Assembly: GCA_002395835.1 (NCBI GenBank)
Contig: DGVD01000022.1
Span: 1 to 64,000, forward strand
DNA: 64,000 nucleotides
Direction of reading: 5' to 3'
From: Bacteroidales bacterium UBA4293
Lineage (GTDB): Bacteria > Bacteroidota > Bacteroidia > Bacteroidales > Bacteroidaceae
Shown: positions 52,223 to 61,680 of the stretch, in pieces
How positions within the stretch are numbered: the first letter of the stretch is position 1
Layout: the number at the start of each line of letters is the position of its first letter
Notes under the pieces: generated by a model
Database searches by the model: none
Seen by the model: only the letters and a program-made list of their open reading frames with translations
Told to the model about the DNA's origin: nothing
Made by a program: the position numbers and the translations under genes

Positions 52223-52885
52223 TCATAAGGTACATTCAAACCTAAGTTGATCTATCCAACCAGAAAGACGAGGATTTTCATTTTGGGGCAGGGGTTTTAT
52301 TGCATCTAATACCTCCTTAGCCTGCTTTTTCCCTATTTGTATATACTTCCTAAGCAAAATAAATGCTTGTTGAGCAACACGAATATTCTCATCCTGCATC
52401 GCAACAATAGCCTGATCTACCAATTCATATGCAGCAGATTCATTGAATTCCCGTTTTAACATACAAAGTCTAGTGAGTAATAAAAAACCACAGACTTGAA
52501 ATATTTCCCTACAATCTGAAACCCAACGAAAAGCAATAGAACTTGCATAAGGAAGTCTTTGAAAAAGGTTCATTACTGCTATTTCAGCAATCTCTTGCGT
52601 TGGAATCTGCTCAACCCAAATATCAGCTAGCTGAGGGATAAATCGATCAACAGGCATTAATATTGTTGCTAATATCTTGGATTCACGTATATTTTCTTTC
52701 CATAGAATCTGAGCTAATTCATGATTCGGAGTATACTCAGATGCTATTTCCCGTAATCGAGGCAACTCAATACCGAAATTCAAATGGTAAACTAAGCCTT
52801 GCTCTCGCATTCTTGAAGAAGCAACACCATTCATTGATAGACGAAACTGGGCTTTAATATCCCTTACCTGTTCTGCTAAATCCAT
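52223..52885 (-). CDS. HEAT-like repeat protein, AlkD-type DNA alkylation repair family
   Basis: 220 residues, all-helical, no signal. Resembles the AlkC/AlkD DNA glycosylase family: GIELPRLREIASEYTPNHELAQILWKENIRE near 37-68, then LATILMPVDRFIPQLADIW. AlkD proteins remove cationic alkylated bases. Catalytic residues cannot be assigned with certainty; some relatives lack activity. It starts 1 base after the DPP III stop, so the two are co-transcribed. Confidence 0.65.
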   Translation of the reverse strand: MDLAEQVRDIKAQFRLSMNGVASSRMREQGLVYHLNFGIELPRLREIASEYTPNHELAQILWKENIRESKILATILMPVDRFIPQLADIWVEQIPTQEIAEIAVMNLFQRLPYASSIAFRWVSDCREIFQVCGFLLLTRLCMLKREFNESAAYELVDQAIVAMQDENIRVAQQAFILLRKYIQIGKKQAKEVLDAIKPLPQNENPRLSGWIDQLRFECTL

Positions 52886-52886
52886 A

Positions 52887-54857
52887 TCATTTATTTATCG
52901 GTGGCAAAATACTATATTCTTTTCCATAACGAAGCATTTGTTCTGTAAAGCCTTCTCTATAAGTGATTTTAACATCCTTCAGTTTCCCATCACTATCCCA
53001 TTCTGCTATATATTGGGGATTTACAAAACCTTTATAAGGAGTTAAATTCAATTTTTCATAGCGTTCTTTGACTTCTTTATGCAAGGCAGGATTAATCTTT
53101 ACAGCATACTTTTCTACCAATCTTTTTGCAGTTTCATAATCACCTTCACTCTTTATTCGCTGGATTTCGGCAAGAAGATCACCAAACAAGCTACGTAAAG
53201 CCGCATAGTCATTTATTCTAACATAAGTTTTAGAATCTTTCTTTACAAATTCAACTACATTATTTTCCTTGCCATGCTCATATACCCAATATGCAATTAA
53301 TGCCCTATTCCTCATGTGGGCCTCCTCCAATTCTTTTCCTAAATCGATACGAACCAGCTGGGTCATTAATCCATTCATCATATAAGTATAGTATTGAGCT
53401 TTATAAGCCTCACTATCTGGAAGTAGATTTAAATCCACCAATTTGGAGTCAGCCATATAATAAAGTCCAAACAAATCAGCTCGAGCTTCTTCTATGGTAG
53501 CACCATAGGATTTCAAAGCATCTGGATCTGTAGAAGGCAATATCATTCCTGAACCATGTCCCAAGCACTCATGAAGGTCTGTATGTAAATCATTTGTCAA
53601 ATCATTATATTTATCAATTAATTCAAGTTCTTTCTGGCTATAGACAAACTCCTTCATAAAGCCATTTCCATGAGCTGCTTTTTTTAAAGCTTCTGTCAAA
53701 TTCCCAATCGTCACACTTTTTGAACCATGGACACTCCTAATCCAATCTGAATTAGGAAGATTTATACCAATAGCACTTGCAGGATATAAATCCCCAGATA
53801 AAATAGCCGCAGTAATTACTTTAGCAGAAACCCCTTTTACTTCTTTCTTTTTGAATCTTGAATTTACAGGTGAATGATCTTCAAACCATTGAGCATTTTC
53901 ACTGATAATCTTTGTCCGGTAAGTGGCAACCAAATCCTTGAAATTAACTATTGACTCCCAACTAGCCTTATAGCCTAATGGATCACCATAAGTCTCAATA
54001 AAGCCATTATTAAAATCAACATGAGACTCTACATCATCAACCCATAAAATACTATATTCATCAAACAATTTCAGATTTCCCGTCTCATAGAATTCTATTA
54101 ATTTCTGAATAACCGCAATCTGCTTTTCGTTTTCCGCCACAGTCTTTGCTTTTTTTAGCCAATAAAGTATCTTATCTATAGCATCCGAATAAAGTCCCCC
54201 ACTTTTCCAAACCTTTTCTTTTAGAATTCCATTTTCCTTAACCAAACGAGAATTCAACCCATACATGACAGGGGTTTTATCGCTATAATCCTTTTGAACC
54301 TGATAAAAAGCCTCAGCTTCAGATTGTGAAACACCATCATAATAATTAGAAGCAGAAGTTAATAGTAAATCCTCACTTTCTGATTGATTTACCCTCTTTG
54401 CATCTATTGTGGAATCAAAAATAACAGGAAATATTTCATCACAGAAGCTATCTACATCCTGTCCTACTTCTAACGGTAGGTTTATAGGGTCTACCATTTT
54501 AATTAGACTACGCAAATAATCAGCTGAAAACCCTGGGGTAAATTTTTCGTAACTATAGTGATGATGAATTCCGTTGGAAAACCAAATTCTTTTCAAATAG
54601 ACCTCCAAGGCTTTATAGTTTTCCGTTTCCTTATCTATTCCATTTGCCATATGTATGGCCTCCAGCATTTTACGGATGCGTAGATTATATTTCCCATTCT
54701 GATCAAAAAGAATATCCCGGCCATAAAGAGCAGCTTCAGAAAGGTAATATATTAATTCTTTCTGCTGAAGGGTCAACTCATCAAAACCTTCCACCTTGTA
54801 ATGAAGGAGTTGAACGTCGGCAAAACTTTCATCTATATATTGAAAATCATGTTTCAT
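52887..54857 (-). CDS. Dipeptidyl-peptidase III family (M49) metallopeptidase
   Basis: Releases dipeptides from short peptides; 656 residues. Zinc motif HECLGH (HExxGH, in LHECLGHGSGMILPS) and the third ligand in EEARADLFGLYYM are diagnostic of M49. No signal peptide (MKHDFQYIDESFADV), so probably cytosolic, unlike secreted Bacteroidales relatives with an export signal. First of two genes with the AlkD-like protein. Confidence 0.93.
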   Translation of the reverse strand: MKHDFQYIDESFADVQLLHYKVEGFDELTLQQKELIYYLSEAALYGRDILFDQNGKYNLRIRKMLEAIHMANGIDKETENYKALEVYLKRIWFSNGIHHHYSYEKFTPGFSADYLRSLIKMVDPINLPLEVGQDVDSFCDEIFPVIFDSTIDAKRVNQSESEDLLLTSASNYYDGVSQSEAEAFYQVQKDYSDKTPVMYGLNSRLVKENGILKEKVWKSGGLYSDAIDKILYWLKKAKTVAENEKQIAVIQKLIEFYETGNLKLFDEYSILWVDDVESHVDFNNGFIETYGDPLGYKASWESIVNFKDLVATYRTKIISENAQWFEDHSPVNSRFKKKEVKGVSAKVITAAILSGDLYPASAIGINLPNSDWIRSVHGSKSVTIGNLTEALKKAAHGNGFMKEFVYSQKELELIDKYNDLTNDLHTDLHECLGHGSGMILPSTDPDALKSYGATIEEARADLFGLYYMADSKLVDLNLLPDSEAYKAQYYTYMMNGLMTQLVRIDLGKELEEAHMRNRALIAYWVYEHGKENNVVEFVKKDSKTYVRINDYAALRSLFGDLLAEIQRIKSEGDYETAKRLVEKYAVKINPALHKEVKERYEKLNLTPYKGFVNPQYIAEWDSDGKLKDVKITYREGFTEQMLRYGKEYSILPPINK

Positions 54858-54870
54858 AATTGTATCATAA

Positions 54871-54902
54871 AAAAGGAGTGAACTATCATAGCATCACTCC
54901 TT
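54871..54902 (-). terminator. Terminator of the AraC-type regulator gene
   Basis: Minus-strand stem AAGGAGTGA / TCACTCCTT with 12-base loop followed by TTTTTTA, just after the stop at 54914 and 14 bases before the DPP III ATG. Confidence 0.8.
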
Positions 54903-54913
54903 AATCTATTTAT

Positions 54914-55333
54914 TTATTTCTTAATTTTATGTTTCATTCTATATCCTCTTGGAGTCTGACCTGTGAACTTATAAAATGCTGCATAAAAAGACTGACGATT
55001 AGAGAAACCTACCATAGCGCCTATGTCTTCTATATTTGCATCAGCATAACGTTTATCTACAAGCAGATATTTTGCTTCCTCTATCCTATGCTCATTTACA
55101 AGACTTGAATAATTTTTACCAAAGCGCATACTAACCACTGCAGATATATATCGAGTATTTGTCCCTAAATCTTCAGCCATTTTCTTAGCAGAATAATCGG
55201 GATCCTTATACTTCTTTTGAACGACAATAAGATTCAATATCTTGTCATATAGTTCATCCATTAGCTCCGGCCGAATCAATGTACGATAAGTAGCATCTTT
55301 ATCTTTTACCTCTGTCAAATTATATTTTCCCAT
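54914..55333 (-). CDS. AraC-type helix-turn-helix regulator without sensor domain
   Basis: 139 residues from ATG 55333 (MGKYNLTEVKDKD); an upstream frame to 55429 adds a Lys-rich, non-conserved-looking stretch. Contains only the AraC DNA-binding part: first HTH around YSAKKMAEDLGTNTRYISAVVSMRFG and second HTH with IEDIGAMVGFSNRQSFYAAFYKFTGQTPRGYR. A short N-terminal helical arm (RPELMDELYDKILNLI) may dimerise. Target and signal unknown. Divergent from the second recQ. Confidence 0.85.
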   Translation of the reverse strand: MGKYNLTEVKDKDATYRTLIRPELMDELYDKILNLIVVQKKYKDPDYSAKKMAEDLGTNTRYISAVVSMRFGKNYSSLVNEHRIEEAKYLLVDKRYADANIEDIGAMVGFSNRQSFYAAFYKFTGQTPRGYRMKHKIKK

Positions 55334-55441
55334 ACTTTCCCGCAAATAAACTAAGCTTTGGTTTAACTTAAGCCCATTGAAATGTACATGCAAATTTCGT
55401 TTTTTTTTACGACATTTACAAGTATTCATCCTTTTTTTTCT

Positions 55442-55449
55442 TATCTTCG
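55442..55449 (+). promoter_or_regulatory. Possible -7 element for the second recQ
   Basis: TATCTTCG, one mismatch from TAnnTTTG, 21 bases before the ATG at 55471. Weak. Confidence 0.3.
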
Positions 55450-55470
55450 CAGTGATTATGTGATTAACTT

Positions 55471-57270
55471 ATGTTGACTACACTTAAGTCCTATTTTGGA
55501 TACAATTCGTTTAGACCACAGCAGGAAGAAATCATCACACATCTATTGAGCAAGAAAGATGCACTGGTACTAATGCCTACCGGTGGCGGTAAGTCTATAT
55601 GCTTCCAAATTCCTGCACTTATGCAAGACGGCACCGCTATTGTCGTTTCCCCTTTAATCTCATTAATGAAGGACCAAGTAGAAAACCTTCAAGCCAATGG
55701 TATTGCCGCTGCAGCCTTAAACAGTAACAACACTGACAGTGAAAACTTAAGCATCCGGTATGATTGTAGGATGGGACACATCAAATTACTTTACATTTCT
55801 CCAGAAAAACTTATCCTTGAATCTAATGCCCTTCTTAAAGATATGAAAAAATCTCTATTTGCTATAGATGAGGCTCATTGCATATCCCAATGGGGACACG
55901 ATTTTCGCCCGGAGTACACTCAACTAGGACAAATTAGAGACTTATTCCCTAATATCCCCATCGTTGCCTTGACAGCAACTGCAGACAAAACAACCCGAGA
56001 AGATATTATAAAACAACTGAACTTAAACAATCCCAAAATTTTTATCAGTTCCTTTGATCGGCCTAATCTCAGTTTGGATGTTAAGAAAGATTATAATGAA
56101 AAAGAAAAAATAAGTACTATCATTCACTTCATAGATGATCATCCAAGAGATAGTGGTATTATATATTGCATGACTCGCAAAACCACAGAAAAAGTAGCTA
56201 TGAAATTAAAAAAGGAAGGAATTATAGCAGGTGTTTATCATGCTGGATTATCTGCATTAGAAAGGAATAAAATCCAAGAGGATTTCATCAATGACCGAAT
56301 AGCTATTATATGTGCAACTGTGGCATTTGGCATGGGAATAGATAAAAGCAATGTCAGATGGGTAATTCATTATAATCTTCCTAAAAGTATTGAAAATTTC
56401 TACCAAGAAATAGGTAGAGCGGGGCGAGATGGATTACCTAGTGACACACTACTATTTTATTCATTACAAGACATCATAACACTTACACAATTTGCTAATG
56501 AAACCGGACAGCAATCATTAAATATAGACAAACTCCGACTCATGCAAAATTATGCAGAGTCACAAGTCTGTCGCCGACGCATACTATTAAATTATTTTGG
56601 AGAAAATAGTACTTGCCAATGCGGGAACTGTGACGTCTGCAAAAAACCTCCACAGATTTTTGACGGGACCATCATCGTTCAAAAAGCTTTATCTGCAATC
56701 ATGAGAACTAATGAAAAGATTGGAGTTGGCTGTACAATTGACATACTGAGAGGCACCTATTCTTCAGATGTTGTTCAATACCAATATGACAAACTCAAAA
56801 CATTTGGAGTTGGAAGAGATATCCCAGGAAGAGACTGGCACAACTACATGTTACAAATGCTACAAATGGGATTCTATGAGATAAACTATATGGAGGACAA
56901 GCATATTAAAATCACCCCACTAGGAAAACAAGTCCTTTATGGAGAGGCTAAAGTTAATTTAGTAGTTATACAACGAGAAGAGTCTATTCTACGTAAGGAC
57001 AAGAAAAAAGCGATAAAAGTTTCTACTATTATTACAAGAGAAGAAGATGATGTTCTGTTTGAAAAACTTAGAGAACTAAGGAAGAGATTAGCCGATGAGC
57101 AAGGTTATCCAGCTTATATAGTACTTTCAGACAAGGTGTTACATCTTATAGCTACCATCAAACCAAAAACTATTGAAGCATTTGGGGCTATAAGTGGTAT
57201 TGCTGAATTTAAAAAGCAAAAATATGGAGCCTCTTTCGTTGCTCTCATCCTAGAGCATGAATCAAAATGA
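55471..57270 (+). CDS. recQ: RecQ DNA helicase (with RQC and HRDC domains)
   Basis: 599 residues, canonical RecQ layout. Walker A MPTGGGKS (35-42), DEAH at 133-136 (AIDEAHCISQWG), motif VI EIGRAGRDG, zinc site CQCGNCDVCKK, RQC winged helix (KIGVGCTIDILRGTY), then an HRDC domain at about 520-590 (FEKLRELRKRLADEQGYPAY ... ISGIAEFKKQKYG). Paralog of the copy at 44648-46537, which lacks HRDC, so they probably differ in substrate preference. Monocistronic here. Confidence 0.95.
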   Translation: MLTTLKSYFGYNSFRPQQEEIITHLLSKKDALVLMPTGGGKSICFQIPALMQDGTAIVVSPLISLMKDQVENLQANGIAAAALNSNNTDSENLSIRYDCRMGHIKLLYISPEKLILESNALLKDMKKSLFAIDEAHCISQWGHDFRPEYTQLGQIRDLFPNIPIVALTATADKTTREDIIKQLNLNNPKIFISSFDRPNLSLDVKKDYNEKEKISTIIHFIDDHPRDSGIIYCMTRKTTEKVAMKLKKEGIIAGVYHAGLSALERNKIQEDFINDRIAIICATVAFGMGIDKSNVRWVIHYNLPKSIENFYQEIGRAGRDGLPSDTLLFYSLQDIITLTQFANETGQQSLNIDKLRLMQNYAESQVCRRRILLNYFGENSTCQCGNCDVCKKPPQIFDGTIIVQKALSAIMRTNEKIGVGCTIDILRGTYSSDVVQYQYDKLKTFGVGRDIPGRDWHNYMLQMLQMGFYEINYMEDKHIKITPLGKQVLYGEAKVNLVVIQREESILRKDKKKAIKVSTIITREEDDVLFEKLRELRKRLADEQGYPAYIVLSDKVLHLIATIKPKTIEAFGAISGIAEFKKQKYGASFVALILEHESK

Positions 57271-58101
57271 TTATTTACATTTTACAAAATACTCTTCTAG
57301 AGATGCACGAGGCATGCCATCACGAACCGCTCGTTCAAGCATGCGTTTAGCACTTTTCTTCTTATTTTGATCTAAGTACACCAAAGCTTGCATGACATTA
57401 TAGACAGGGTCGTTTTTACTTAAGCGACCCGCTTCTTCATAATCAATCAATGCTAATTCAAACCAATGGGCCTCACGCTCCATATTTCCCCTAGCTTCAT
57501 ACAAACTAGGATCTGAAGGATATCGTTCTATCAAATTTGCAAATAATTCAGCAGATTCCTCAAATTTACCTTCTTTCTGACAAAGGATGGCCATCCCCAG
57601 TTCGCCTTGTTTATTCTGTGGATAATTTAGCAAAAGACTATTTAAATCCATACGAGCCTCTTGAAACATCTTCAGTTCCATACGCAAATATGCACGACCT
57701 AATAACGCCAATTCATTATCTGGCTGTTGAGTCAATATCATATTAAAATCCTGAAGAGCCTTTGCATCTTCTCCTTTGCTCAAATAAATTCCGGAGCGTT
57801 GTTCCAAGACTGGCACTAATTTAGGTTCTATAGCCAAAGCCTTCGTATAACATTCCAAGGCTGATTCTATATTCCCCATCCGTTCATATACACTTCCTAA
57901 ATTACCAAGAACCAGGCTATTACCGGCATTTTTAGGATCTATCTCCAATACTCGAAGATAGAAATTAACGGCTTTCTCAAACCGGTTTGTAGATGATGCC
58001 GTTACTGCTGAATCTAAAAGAGCCTGATATTGGTTATTATCTTGAGATTGAGACGTCAAGACATAAAAAAACAAGAAAAATAGGAATGTAAGCCTTCTCA
58101 T
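57271..58101 (-). CDS. Exported TPR-repeat protein
   Basis: 276 residues with signal peptide (MRRLTFLFFLFFYVLTSQSQ). About six tetratricopeptide repeats follow (for example FEKAVNFYLRVLEIDPKNAGN, IESALECYTKALAIEPKLVP, DAKALQDFNMILTQQPDNE). Periplasmic protein-protein scaffold of unknown partner. Its stop codon directly abuts that of recQ on the other strand. The start lies 13 bases after a perfect inverted repeat that follows leuB; a TAnnTTTG box sits in the repeat's spacer. Confidence 0.85.
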   Translation of the reverse strand: MRRLTFLFFLFFYVLTSQSQDNNQYQALLDSAVTASSTNRFEKAVNFYLRVLEIDPKNAGNSLVLGNLGSVYERMGNIESALECYTKALAIEPKLVPVLEQRSGIYLSKGEDAKALQDFNMILTQQPDNELALLGRAYLRMELKMFQEARMDLNSLLLNYPQNKQGELGMAILCQKEGKFEESAELFANLIERYPSDPSLYEARGNMEREAHWFELALIDYEEAGRLSKNDPVYNVMQALVYLDQNKKKSAKRMLERAVRDGMPRASLEEYFVKCK

Positions 58102-58114
58102 AAATATAATAAAT

Positions 58115-58181
58115 GCCGTTTCAAACTAAACTTTAAACACTGCAAACTTACACACAGAATCTTAATTTAGTTTGAAACGGC
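58115..58181. repeat. Perfect 16-base inverted repeat with promoter-like box in the spacer
   Basis: Arms GCCGTTTCAAACTAAA (58115-58130) and TTTAGTTTGAAACGGC (58166-58181), exact complements, 35-base spacer. On the minus strand it follows leuB by 18 bases and could terminate the leucine operon. The spacer holds TAAGTTTG (58150-58143), a -7 box for the TPR gene, so a transcript from there would contain only the 3' arm. Confidence 0.7.
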
Positions 58182-58199
58182 TTTAGATTTTAGATATTT

Positions 58200-59282
58200 T
58201 TATGCTTTCTTAATGTAGTCTACAATCCAAGCTCCCACTTCTTTCGTCCCATATTTTAAGCCTCCTTCGACCTGAATTTCTGGTGTGCGTACATTAGAAT
58301 CTAAAGATGCATTCACCGCTTCACGAATCAGATTACCTTCTTTTTTCAAATCGAAGTACTCAAATAACATAGCAACTGATAGAATTTGGGCCAATGGATT
58401 AGCGATATTTAAGCCTTTAGCTTGTGGCCATGAGCCATGAATAGGCTCAAAAACTGGAGTGCTCGTACCTGTTGATGCAGATGGGAGCAACCCCATAGAC
58501 CCTGTAATGCATGATCCTTCATCAGTCAGAATATCTCCAAAGGTATTCTCTGTAACCATAACGTCAAAGAAACGTGGCTCTTGTATCATCCGCATAGAAG
58601 CATTGTCTACATACATATAATCTGTCGTAACTTCAGGATATTGAGACGCAATTTCCTGTGCAACTTTCCTCCATAAACGACTTGAGGCCAACACATTTGC
58701 TTTATCAACAACAGTCACATGTTTTTTACGCTGCATTGCATACTGATAAGCAACCTTCAAAATCCTCTCCACCTCTGGACGAGAATAATAATTAGTGTCC
58801 AATGCATCTTCTGTTCCAATTGCCTCGTTATAGGTAGGTTCTTGTTTCTTACCAAAATACATACCACCAGTAAGTTCACGAATACAAATAAAATCCGCAC
58901 CCTTTACCAGTTCGTCCTTTAAAGGAGATTTGTGAACTAAACAATCAAAAGTAGTAACAGGGCGAATATTTGCAAAAAGGCCCAACTTTTTTCGCATGGC
59001 TAAAAGGCCCTGTTCTGGACGAACTTTAGCAGAAGGGGCATTATCATATTTGGGATCTCCTACACTTGCAAACAAGACCGCATCAGCCTCTTCACAAATT
59101 TTGAAAGTTTCTTCGGGGAAAGGGTCTCCCACTTCATCGATAGCATGTGCACCACAAAGAGCTTCCTTATAACTTATTTTATGCCCATACTTTTCAGCCA
59201 CAGCACTCAATACGGCTACACCTTGTTCCATAATTTCAGGACCAATTCCATCACCTGCTAAAACTGCAATCTTCAAATTCAT
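58200..59282 (-). CDS. leuB: 3-isopropylmalate dehydrogenase
   Basis: Oxidises 3-isopropylmalate to the leucine keto-acid precursor with NAD+; 360 residues, normal. N-terminal KIAVLAGDGIGPEI, substrate arginines in VRPEQGLLAMRKKL and NIRPV, the motif ELTGGMYFG, KANVLASSRLWRKV, and GLLPSASTG ... FEPIHGSWPQAKG. Last gene of the leucine operon, 12 bases after a small membrane protein gene. Enzymes of this family can also act on 3-methylmalate in the citramalate route, relevant to the second synthase upstream. Confidence 0.97.
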   Translation of the reverse strand: MNLKIAVLAGDGIGPEIMEQGVAVLSAVAEKYGHKISYKEALCGAHAIDEVGDPFPEETFKICEEADAVLFASVGDPKYDNAPSAKVRPEQGLLAMRKKLGLFANIRPVTTFDCLVHKSPLKDELVKGADFICIRELTGGMYFGKKQEPTYNEAIGTEDALDTNYYSRPEVERILKVAYQYAMQRKKHVTVVDKANVLASSRLWRKVAQEIASQYPEVTTDYMYVDNASMRMIQEPRFFDVMVTENTFGDILTDEGSCITGSMGLLPSASTGTSTPVFEPIHGSWPQAKGLNIANPLAQILSVAMLFEYFDLKKEGNLIREAVNASLDSNVRTPEIQVEGGLKYGTKEVGAWIVDYIKKA

Positions 59283-59294
59283 ATCTTACTTGAT

Positions 59295-59498
59295 TTATTG
59301 TTTATTTTGTCTTTTACCTATATGTTTCCCATAAGCTGTAAAGCCAGTCAGTACTAACGACCAAAACACACTCACTAATAATTCGTGTTTCCAATCTATA
59401 TATTCACCATTAGAAACACGTACTTTTATTATCAAATAAATAATGATGATAGATAAAAACTCCAGACAATATATCCAATATCGTTTTTTTATCATCAC
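59295..59498 (-). CDS. Small two-helix membrane protein inside the leucine operon
   Basis: 67 residues, MMIKKRYWIYCLEFL..., helices at about 9-26 and 40-56, basic tail (GKHIGKRQNKQ). It overlaps the preceding synthase by 4 bases (ATGA) and precedes leuB by 12, so it is embedded and translationally coupled in the operon. No recognisable family. Function unknown; a link to branched-chain amino acid transport or anchoring is only a guess from position. Confidence 0.75.
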   Translation of the reverse strand: MMIKKRYWIYCLEFLSIIIIYLIIKVRVSNGEYIDWKHELLVSVFWSLVLTGFTAYGKHIGKRQNKQ

Positions 59499-61063
59499 AT
59501 AGTAGTATTAAAAGTTGGCTCTATAAGATTTAATAATTTAATGGTAGCCTTTATGGCTGCCTCTGTTTGGTCTGCATCCAAAGCATGAGTTCGAAATGTT
59601 CTTTCATTGAAAATCCATTCTATAGAAGTCTGCACCAGTGCATCTGTTCTTCCTCCTGGAGGAATTGTTACGCTATAGTTAGATAGCCAAGGAAATTTTC
59701 TCCCTAATTTTTGTTTGTATATATGCCTAATTGCACGCACAAACGCATCGAACTGTCCATCTCCTGTGGCATTTTCCTCATATACCACTCCGTTGACCTC
59801 CAAGAGAATACTAGCTACAGGTTTTAATCCATAAGCAGTAGAAACCATATAGCTAACTAATCGAACCTTTTCATCTATCGTATTATGCTTAAGCACATCA
59901 CTAATAATATAAGGTAAATCTTCTTGGGTAACTAATTCCTTTTTATCACCTAATTCGATGATTCTAGCAGTTACTTTGCGCATAGCTTCATCACTGAGTT
60001 CTAAGCCCAACTCTTCAAGGTTTTTCCGAATATTAGCCTTACCGCTAGCCTTTCCCAATGCATATTCACGTTTACGCCCAAATCGCTCTGGAAGCAAATC
60101 ATTATAATACAGGTTGTTTTTATTGTCACCATCAGCATGGATACCTGCAACTTGAGTAAAGACACTACTGCCAACAATAGGCTTATTAGGTGGTATTGCT
60201 ATACCTGAGTAACTTTCCACTAAGTGTGAAACAGCATTTAGTTTTCCTTCACGAATACTAGTTTTTGCATTAAAATGGTCTTTTAAAATGGCCTGTACAC
60301 TAGCAAGAGGGGCATTTCCCGCACGCTCTCCTAATCCGTTGATGGACGTATGCAATCCCTTTGCTCCACTTAAAACTGCAGCCAAGACATTACTTACAGC
60401 TAAATCATAATCATTATGAGCATGAAAATCAAAATGAATGTCAGGATAACGCTTTCTCATTTTCCGGAAGTATTCAATCACTTGAAGAGGATTTAAAATA
60501 CCCAAGGTATCTGGCAACATAAAACGTTTTACACCAGATTCTTTTAATTCATCCATCAACATAAATACGTACTCTGGCGAATCCTTCATTCCATTACTCC
60601 AATCCTCCAAATAGATATTTACATCGAAGCCTCTTTCATGCGCCATTTTTATATTCCTCAAGATATCAGCAAGATGCTCTTCAGGACTTTTCTTAAGCTG
60701 TTCCTTGCAATGACGTAAAGACCCCTTTGCAAGCAAATTAATTACACACCCACCTACTGCTTCTATCCAATCTAAAGATTTCCCATCATCTACGAAACCT
60801 AAAATTTCAACTCTATTTAAATAACCACGACGTTTAGCCCAGCGACAAATATATTTTGCAGAGTCCATTTCACCGTCTGATACTCGTGCAGAAGCTATTT
60901 CTACTCGATCAACATTCAATTCTTCCAGTAGCAAACGAGCTATCTGCAGTTTCTCATGAGGAATAAATGTAACACCACTAGTTTGCTCTCCGTCACGCAA
61001 TGTGGTATCCATTATTTCAATCCTAACCTGCGGTTTCTTATTTTTTGTTTCCAGATGACTCAT
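59495..61063 (-). CDS. Second LeuA-family synthase, probable (R)-citramalate synthase
   Basis: Claisen-type acyltransferase of the HMGL-like family, 522 residues. Catalytic barrel: EIMDTTLRDGEQTSGVTF at about 17-34, HFDFHAHNDYDLAVSNVLAA with the metal-binding histidines, NGLGERAGNAPL. The C-terminal LeuA-type allosteric domain covers about 400-520 (YGLKPVASILLEVNGVVYEE; GDGQFDAFVRAI). It diverges clearly from the LeuA fragment at 63080-64000 (HCHNDLGMATANS), so the two should differ in substrate. Pyruvate as acceptor, giving citramalate for isoleucine, is the leading idea, since LeuCD and LeuB can process it. A second isopropylmalate synthase remains possible. Confidence 0.85.
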   Translation of the reverse strand: MSHLETKNKKPQVRIEIMDTTLRDGEQTSGVTFIPHEKLQIARLLLEELNVDRVEIASARVSDGEMDSAKYICRWAKRRGYLNRVEILGFVDDGKSLDWIEAVGGCVINLLAKGSLRHCKEQLKKSPEEHLADILRNIKMAHERGFDVNIYLEDWSNGMKDSPEYVFMLMDELKESGVKRFMLPDTLGILNPLQVIEYFRKMRKRYPDIHFDFHAHNDYDLAVSNVLAAVLSGAKGLHTSINGLGERAGNAPLASVQAILKDHFNAKTSIREGKLNAVSHLVESYSGIAIPPNKPIVGSSVFTQVAGIHADGDNKNNLYYNDLLPERFGRKREYALGKASGKANIRKNLEELGLELSDEAMRKVTARIIELGDKKELVTQEDLPYIISDVLKHNTIDEKVRLVSYMVSTAYGLKPVASILLEVNGVVYEENATGDGQFDAFVRAIRHIYKQKLGRKFPWLSNYSVTIPPGGRTDALVQTSIEWIFNERTFRTHALDADQTEAAIKATIKLLNLIEPTFNTTM

Positions 61064-61680
61064 TTCTGACGTTCGTATGTTTCTATTTTTTCTCTACTCT
61101 CTAGCAAGAAATCAATATCGTCCAATGCATTCATCAAACAGTATTTCTTATAACCATTGATTTCAAAATGTTCACTATGACCCGTTTCGTTATTTGTGAC
61201 GGTTTGATTAGGAACATCCACAGTTACTTTGGTATCTGGATTTTTATTAATGCTATCAAACAATTCTTGCTGAAAGTCTTTCGTAACAACTACTGGCAAA
61301 ACAAAACAATTCAAAAGATTGTTCCGATGAATATCTGCAAATGAGGACGTAATAACTACACGTACCCCATAACCAGCTATGGCCCATGCAGCATGCTCAC
61401 GGGAACTACCAGAGCCCCAATTCTGCCCTCCCACAATAATTTCATGGACTCCTTCATGTGGAGTCTCTGAAAAAGCTGGCTGATTTAGTACAAAATCTGA
61501 AATTGGCTTACCTTCTGCATCATAACGTAAATCATGCATAAAAGCATTACCAAAAAACTTCGGATCACGAGTCGTTGAGGCTAAATAACGAGCCGGAATT
61601 ATCAAATCTGTATTACAGTTATCAATTTGCACTGGAATACAAGTGGAATTAATTATGTTAAATTTAGCTTTCATAATCAA
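61060..61680 (-). CDS. leuD: 3-isopropylmalate dehydratase small subunit
   Basis: Swivel subunit of isopropylmalate isomerase, 206 residues. NCNTDLIIPARYL near the N-terminus, GGQNWGSGSSREHAAWAIAGYGVRVVI and FADIHRNNLLNCFVLPV are family hallmarks. Start overlaps the leuC stop by 4 bases and its stop overlaps the next gene by 4, so the three are translationally coupled; MKAKFN (61674) is an alternative start. Confidence 0.97.
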   Translation of the reverse strand: MIMKAKFNIINSTCIPVQIDNCNTDLIIPARYLASTTRDPKFFGNAFMHDLRYDAEGKPISDFVLNQPAFSETPHEGVHEIIVGGQNWGSGSSREHAAWAIAGYGVRVVITSSFADIHRNNLLNCFVLPVVVTKDFQQELFDSINKNPDTKVTVDVPNQTVTNNETGHSEHFEINGYKKYCLMNALDDIDFLLESREKIETYERQK

